A DNA stretch of 64,000 nucleotides from Rhodamnia argentea. Its lineage: Eukaryota > Streptophyta > Magnoliopsida > Myrtales > Myrtaceae. The notes beneath the pieces were generated by a model, which did no database searches, had not been told where the DNA came from, and worked only from the letters and a program-made list of their open reading frames with translations. The stretch lies in assembly GCF_020921035.1 (NCBI RefSeq), contig NC_063160.1:21115595-21179594 (forward strand). The letters run 5' to 3'. Of the stretch, positions 58,336 to 64,000 are shown piece by piece. The stretch's first letter is position 1, and every line of letters starts with the position of its first letter. Position numbers and translations under genes: made by a program.

Positions 58336-59787
58336 TGTCGCGACCTTCAAAAAATAGACAAGTTGATTTTCGGGCTAATGGATTATCGGGTTAATTAATT
58401 AACTAACCTAACTCGGACTCTCCCAAGTCCATACCAAATCGCAACTTAAGGTTCAAATAATTAACATGCAACGTGTTTTGAATTTGGAGTCGCCACTAAT
58501 CATTTTCGGTAGGTTGATTAGAAACCTAAATAAAATAGCGGGAGAAACTATCTTATTTCCGCGAACCGGAGATTTTGAATTCGGGGATTTGGTTACGTCG
58601 GATTTCTCTAACGCCCTTTCGGTACCATTTTCATGAAAAATATTTGATTTGGCAATTTTGATGGATTTTGCTTGAAATTCAAAGATGCAATTTTTTTGGT
58701 TTTTTCTTCTTTTTTATGGGGATGTAAAACATTGAACTTTGTACGATATACACCATGGGTGATTTAGAAAGAAAGAAAATGCAGCCAATCACGAGTATTT
58801 ATAAAAATAAATTAACATGTAATAATGCTAAAATTTGAAACACGTGGCATGTCTAAAATAAACAAACAAATATTCAAACCAAACGATTACATTTTTGTAG
58901 ATCGAGATGGAAAGGATTACCTTCTATTACACAAAATCTTACTCACATACACGTTATAGTTCCCTTCAAGATCTCGGAGTTTGGAAGAACGCGGCTGTCG
59001 TCGAAAATGGCAAGCAATGGCCTTGTTAGGTTGCGAGGGGCGAAATATGTGTCGGGACTCGTCGAAGATGATGCTCGACTAAAACACTTTTCTTCACTCT
59101 CGAATTTTCCCTTCTGATTTTTCTCAAGAACTCTCTTTTTCCTCTCTAAAAATTCCTCTCAAAAACTCTCTCAAAACTCTCTCAATTCTCTTCCACTCTT
59201 CCTAAAAAACTCTCTCAATTCTCTTCTACTCTCTCTCTCAATTCTCTTCCACTTCCCCCTTCTAAAACTCTTCTCAAGAGCTCTCTCTTTTATAGGCAAA
59301 GTTCTTCATCCTTCATTCTTCACCTTCATTTCTTCACCTTCCATCTTCATCTTCTCTTCTTCATCTTCATTTCTTCACCTTCCATTTTCATCTTCCCTTC
59401 TTCATCTTCATTTCTTCACCTTCCATTTTCATCTTCCCTTCATTATCTTCCCTTCATCATCTTCCCTTCTTTATCTTCTTTTCATTATCTTCCCTTCATC
59501 ATCTTCCCTTCTTCATCTTCTTTTGGTATTTGCACATACAGTCCCCGAAGTTCCAAGTATTTGCACATACGATCCCCGAAATTTTAAGTATTTGCAATAC
59601 AGTCCTTGAAGTTTCAAATCTTCTCGGTGTATTTTTCCATCCCGTGCCTAGTCTAGACGCATGCTAAATTAAGTGTTCTGCTTGCCCGATTATATGCCAA
59701 TGCAATGTACGCTAAAAATAAATATGTGAGATGATTTTTTATAATTTTTATGCAAAAAATAGATTAATCAAAATTTAGGCGTCAACA
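58336..59787 (-). repeat. LTR (5' LTR of the element), 1,452 bp
   Basis: TGTCGCGACC to GGCGTCAACA, nearly identical to 46145-47593. Most differences cluster near 59525-59580. Confidence 0.95.
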
Positions 59788-59792
59788 ATGGT

Positions 59793-60595
59793 AGAGTTTG
59801 ATCTTGCATTAAAATGACAAAAACAAAAAAAGAAAATCAAGGTTTTCTAGATTGAGTTCGCCGTTCACATAAGAACATATGAAAATTGAGTTCTGTTCAT
59901 TAATTAGACATTAGAGCAAACAAGATGAGTGTTAGCGTTTTCTATCTGTAAGTTATCTTAGTGGATTCTTCATGAGAGATTATGAGATAATACTTGTGGT
60001 TAAATACCGACATTCGGATTGAACCATGTAGATCTTTGGTATTCTTTATTTTTTTTTATCTTTAATTACTCTGATAGTTTCTGCTCTCGCATTTAATTTA
60101 AATTGTAAGATCCGTTATATTTCATGTTATTTCATCACACATGCAATGCGTATAATAATATGATAAAATAAAAAGCACAATTATTATAAATAAGGCATGT
60201 ATAAAGTAGCTTGGGTGATTGTCATAACCCGTGCAACTAACAGGTTGGATTTTGGTCGGTTTACATGACTTAGAGAAAATAAATTATCGGCTCATCTCTT
60301 CTAAGGTTGGCTTTGGTAATTAGATTCATCATAGTTGTTAGAAAATCCAATCCACAAATTTAAATCACTAAACGGATGAAACCACATGAATATAAAATCC
60401 ATTGAAATTACATAGGAATTCAATGTAAGATGTCGTGACAATACTTTTGTAAAATGTATGTTAAATCACCATTTAGCGAGGCTAAGCCCAACTGCTAACA
60501 ATAGAACCGAACTCGATGACTATTAAGCTCGTAAGTTGCTATATTTTTTGCTCTATTAGTCAGTTTACTAAATGAAGGTAAGAATAATATTGATA
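59793..60595. other. Intergenic region
   Basis: AT-rich spacer; no gene or repeat recognised. Confidence 0.4.
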
Positions 60596-60600
60596 CTTTA

Positions 60601-60689
60601 TGTCACACCCCAATTCCTACGAGAATAGGGTAATGACACTGCCATCTTTTCACTCAAAGGATGTAGCCTCAAAATGTAACCCGTTTAAC

Positions 60690-60727
<38 letters not shown>

Positions 60728-62627
60728 CACACACACACAAACACATACACATATGTTCAGATATATATAAAAAGGTCATGCGGTTACTGTAACTGAGCTT
60801 TCTATAAACCAACAAAAAGATACGCGTAGTCAGCAAAGATTTTAGAAGCTCATCAGCTATACATAAAACTTATACAAAAAAATCCCCTATCAAAAGTCCC
60901 CCTTGCTAACGAAGCGCTCTCCTACTTGTGCATCACTGAAGAACCCGAAAAACAAGTAAGATGAAAGGAGTGAGCTAACACGGCTCGATGAGTAATACAT
61001 TTCTTCTAAGCGGATCGAATAATCACTATGCACCTTTATAAAAAATAATATACTTCCAGCAAATCTTTTTACATATAGGGTTAACAACACTAATAACTTA
61101 CAATCATATATCAACAATCAATGGTCAATCCATTGAGTAATCTCAAACCAAATATCAATGGTCTATCCATTGATTAATCTCAATCAAAGAAAAAGACAAT
61201 GGTCCACTCCAATGACTACTAGAATGCTCCATATCAGACTATGGTCACGTTTAGCGCCGTGACAAAGGCGGCCAAGTTTACCCCTCTTAGCTAGATCTAC
61301 CACCTATATTAGCCGGTGATGCGGTCCAGAAGGACGTCCTAATAGTATGGATACCTCTCCCACCGAATGGGTTCTTAACATAGCGATATGAGCATGGCAC
61401 ATAAAGCACAATCTCCAATAATCTAATCAAAATCAGAACCATCTCATAACAACTCAAACAAACTCCATAATAGCATTTATCGACAAAATGCATTTCATAA
61501 ACTGTATATATATATATAGAGCTTTCGGATATTCCCTTCGCAAAGCATTTATTCAAGGCATTTCAAACGATTTTCTTTCCAAAACTACTACAAACAATAC
61601 CTTTCAAAGCTTTGTCGGTCAACGACAAAAGGTAGTAAAGGTTCGATCCGATTATGCGAGAAATATGCTCTTTTCTTATTTCATAACATATCTAGTATTA
61701 TTTTTTTTTTAAGTCTCGAAACATGAGTTTACAAATTCAAAGAAGAAAAGTACTACTCACCCGATAAAGCCAAAATGCAACTGCGTTGGTCACTCGAACC
61801 AACTCATCCGAATCCCTATCCAACATATAGAAAAACGGATCAAATCGAGTAACAAGTCATCCTAGCGTACGACTTAGCTAAACTACACTTATTAGTGACA
61901 AAACAACGACTACGCACCAACGGAAACTTGTCCCTAACAGAAATTCAATGATGTCTGCTATGGACAGCTTGCGCACCAAAACCGTTAAGGCCATAACTTC
62001 CTCCATCGAACTCCATTTCAAGCCACTGTCCACGCGAAGCTTGTTCAACGTACTACAAAAGTCTCAACATAGCCAACCTCAGCTGATAACTGGAAACTAA
62101 CGAAATCAGGCCTCGAAGTTTACAGTTCGAGCTGTACTGTAGCGCACCAGAATTAAAAATCTTGTTCCGGGCAAACCGTAGTGTCAAATTAAGATTCGTC
62201 GAATACTACGGGTCCATAACATCCTAAAGTTTCTTTTTCAAGCAAAAACGCAGCCAATTGCCCATGAGATCAGACACAGCAGCTCGGTTTCCCCAAAAAT
62301 CCGAATTTTGCCCTAAATCCAAAAAATCACTTCAATAGGAGCGACGAGAGGTGCGAGCCCTTACCTAGCGTTGCAACACGTAGTGGAACGAATTCGGGGA
62401 GGTGTTCGTGGCGGGTGACACGCACGTGACTTCTTTTTTTCTTTCTTTTTCCCTTTTTCCTCTCTCCTTTCCCTTTCTCTTCTTTTCTTCCTTTCCTTTT
62501 TCTATTCTTGTCGTGCATCTTAAAAGGGGTGGCCGACTGCCCTCTTTTACTTTTTTCTTCTTCCTTTTTTTTTAATGGTGAGTCCACCACCTTGGTTGAC
62601 TTGGTCAAACAAGGGCCAAATATTACA
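60601..62627. mobile_element. Solo LTR, about 2.03 kb
   Basis: It begins TGTCACACCCCAATTCC and ends CCAAATATTACA. It is flanked by the perfect 5-bp duplication CTTTA (60596-60600 and 62628-62632). No coding frame is recognised inside. No second LTR or internal region is nearby, so it is the product of recombination between two LTRs. The TGTCACACCCC start is common among chromovirus-type Ty3/gypsy LTRs, so the lineage is a guess. Confidence 0.75.
60692..60780. repeat. (TA)n-(CA)n microsatellite in the solo LTR
   Basis: About 16 TA units, then CA-rich sequence and a second short TA run. Confidence 0.9.
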
Positions 62628-62632
62628 CTTTA

Positions 62633-63590
62633 TATTTATATAGGGATAAATCGAACGTTGGTTCAATCACCGTAAGGGGATTGAATCACAATTGTTAAAG
62701 ATTCAAGGTATATCTCACATCATATCATATCGTGCTAATTTGACATTTTAACATTTTAGAGAAGACTGCACACTCAACTTTATTCGTACCACACATCTAT
62801 TCTCTACATATGAATTTTCTTTCTCCTAATAACGTGCGATGTGCTCTAGGAGTCCTTTCACCCACTCGCTCGGCGGGCTTGAACAATTAAGGCTATCGTC
62901 ATCAAATCGGCCTTCGTACTAGGGAGAAAATCTTAAAATATTATGCATCACACTTTGATAGTCTAATCTTTTAGAAAAAGACGGTTTTGCGCTAAACTTT
63001 CTCTCTAAACTAATGCTACCTTTTTTCGACAATTGGGCATTTGTCGTTTCCAACATGTGACCGAGTACTTGATCATATCATGATATCTCTAGGTCCATGA
63101 ATATCCCATCGAAAGCAATGGCACTTTTCCTCATGGGAAAGAAACATAAGTCAAGTCGAGAGAAAGCGCTTCTCATGACATCCTACGATGAATCTTCGCA
63201 TCAAAATGCACAACTTGCTCGAGCCAACACCTTCGGGGTCTCGTCTAATTCATATGGATACATCTGTATCTGCATGGGATGCATGTAGGGACTAGCCCGT
63301 AGCAAGCCAGCTAGCTAGCGAGAGATGGGGCAGAAAATCACGAGATGTCCGAGACTCTGCGTCATTGGTGTCGCACAAAACCTGGAACTGACACCAATCG
63401 TGCCCGCAAAAACACAATCTATCGTCAACATTCAGGAACTCCCGCTTGTGTGTCGTGTCGGAAAACCAGACATCTTCATTACCGGCGCACGGCCCTCGGT
63501 TTTGACCCACCACCGTCCTTTCCCAGGCCAGACAACTTGGGCCTGACAATTTGCATGGAAACTTGCGCGTGTCCATCACGTATGACTCGG
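62633..63590. other. Intergenic region
   Basis: No gene is supported; 5' flank of the last SAUR. Confidence 0.4.
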
Positions 63591-63591
63591 G

Positions 63592-63611
63592 GAGAGAGAG
63601 AGAGAGAGAGC
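63592..63611. repeat. (GA)n microsatellite
   Basis: About ten GA units. Confidence 0.9.
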
Positions 63612-63721
63612 GGTCGAGCGAAGCCATGTGAGACTCTTGATGAGGTGGGACCTCCACTCATCCCTGCCGTTGATCTTTTCATCGGGCACACCGTCGGCAT
63701 GATGGAGAACTTCTCTTCTCC

Positions 63722-63728
63722 TATATAT
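63722..63728 (+). promoter_or_regulatory. TATA box of the last SAUR
   Basis: TATATAT lies about 140 bp before the ATG at 63867. Confidence 0.6.
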
Positions 63729-63866
63729 GCAAAACCTAGGGACTCCACACTTTCAGCCTTGAAAGGAGAACCACCGAGAAGAGGTCGGACCGTCGCCTTT
63801 CAAAAAACTTTTTCCACACGTACGCGCATGCAGAACTTGGAGATTGATTGTTACATCAGTTGAGCC

Positions 63867-64000
63867 ATGGGTCTTCTTCGCTTGCCATCCGTTATTGCCA
63901 ACACGAAACAAGCCATGAAGTTGCAGTCTCTTTTCGCTGGGAACAACCATCACGACCACCACCACCGTCGATCTCGCTCCAACGTGCCGAACGGGCACGT
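63867..64000 (+). CDS. SAUR: SAUR protein, cut by the window edge
   Basis: The first 44 codons are present. The N-terminus is MGLLRLPSVIANTKQAMKLQ, followed by a histidine-rich stretch (NNHHDHHHRR) and SNVPNGH, the start of the SAUR core. The window ends within the next codon. The MGxRLPS start, the K-Q-x(4-6)-Q basic helix and VPxGH identify the family. The histidine run sets it apart from the other SAURs here. A TATA box lies at 63722. The short frame is too small for an ordinary length cut-off, but the match to the family is clear. Confidence 0.85.
   Translation, partial: MGLLRLPSVIANTKQAMKLQSLFAGNNHHDHHHRRSRSNVPNGH

Larger units (their letters stand above)
46145..59787 (-). mobile_element. 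Ty3/gypsy LTR retrotransposon, Tat/Ogre-like, broken
   Basis: A 13.6-kb element is flanked by the 5-bp target duplication ATGGT (46140-46144 and 59788-59792). The LTRs are about 1.45 kb, start TGTCGCGACC and end GTCAACA. It lies on the minus strand: a primer-site-like TGGCGACTCCGCTGGGGA is next to the right LTR and a purine-rich tract next to the left LTR. Recognisable parts are gag and integrase pieces at 55.9-57.1 kb. I do not recognise protease, reverse transcriptase or RNase H, so it is a non-autonomous fossil with several breaks. The 3' half holds two apparent host gene fragments, an antisense frame and tandem repeats. The LTRs differ at fewer than about ten places by eye, suggesting insertion within roughly the last few hundred thousand years at usual plant rates. 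Confidence 0.9.

Noticed and set aside
62327-62608. A lysine/glutamate-rich minus-strand frame
   Set aside because: It comes from a CT-rich low-complexity tract within the solo LTR.
63292-63863. Overlapping frames on both strands before the last SAUR
   Set aside because: They span the promoter, GA repeat and TATA box of the SAUR at 63867 and resemble no family.

Overview
This window is eudicot nuclear DNA: AT-rich intergenic sequence, microsatellites, short intronless genes, DNA transposons and LTR retrotransposons. The GC-rich centres and recurring wording of the small terminal-inverted-repeat elements (7.3, 11.2, 40.0 and 43.2 kb) recall Eucalyptus and other Myrtaceae. That is from memory and was not checked.

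The genes are dominated by one family, the small auxin-up RNA (SAUR) genes. I find 14 SAUR loci. Ten are complete (592, 10264, 19868, 21547, 24879, 29202, 31031, 35925, 37967 and 42023), one is cut by the right edge of the window (63867), one has lost its normal start codon and TATA region (27288), and two are pseudogenes (23205 and 34187). The only other convincing host gene is an intronless pentatricopeptide-repeat (PPR) gene of the PLS class, E subgroup, at 18046-19485.

Layout. 0-1.1 kb: a GC-rich plus-strand SAUR with a duplicated start codon. 1.1-10.2 kb: intergenic, with a 1,000-bp Mutator-like element carrying a 9-bp target duplication, and MITEs. 10.3-10.6 kb: a SAUR50-like gene. 10.6-18 kb: intergenic with MITEs and two exon-like pieces. 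18-19.5 kb: the PPR gene. 19.7-38.3 kb: a minus-strand SAUR cluster built by nested tandem duplication. It comprises a three-unit array (19.7-28.5 kb), a pair of roughly 4-kb copies (28.5-32.7 and 33.6-37.4 kb), and a recent 299-bp duplication of one SAUR promoter. 42.0 kb: a plus-strand SAUR. 46.1-59.8 kb: a young, broken 13.6-kb Ty3/gypsy element of Tat/Ogre type on the minus strand. It has two nearly identical 1.45-kb LTRs and an ATGGT target duplication. Besides gag and integrase pieces it holds what look like fragments of two host transcription-factor genes, a type-B response regulator and a class IV HD-ZIP homeobox gene, plus an antisense reading frame. 60.6-62.6 kb: a solo LTR. 63.9 kb: the start of the last SAUR.

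The clustered SAURs probably share control. Most have a TATA box 110-130 bp before the ATG, and several have an auxin-response core (GAGACA/TGTCTC) next to a CACATG box upstream of it. In the best-studied Arabidopsis clade, SAURs inhibit PP2C-D phosphatases and so keep plasma-membrane proton pumps active during cell expansion. The cluster shows copies taking different paths: intact, promoter-duplicated, start-lost and dead.
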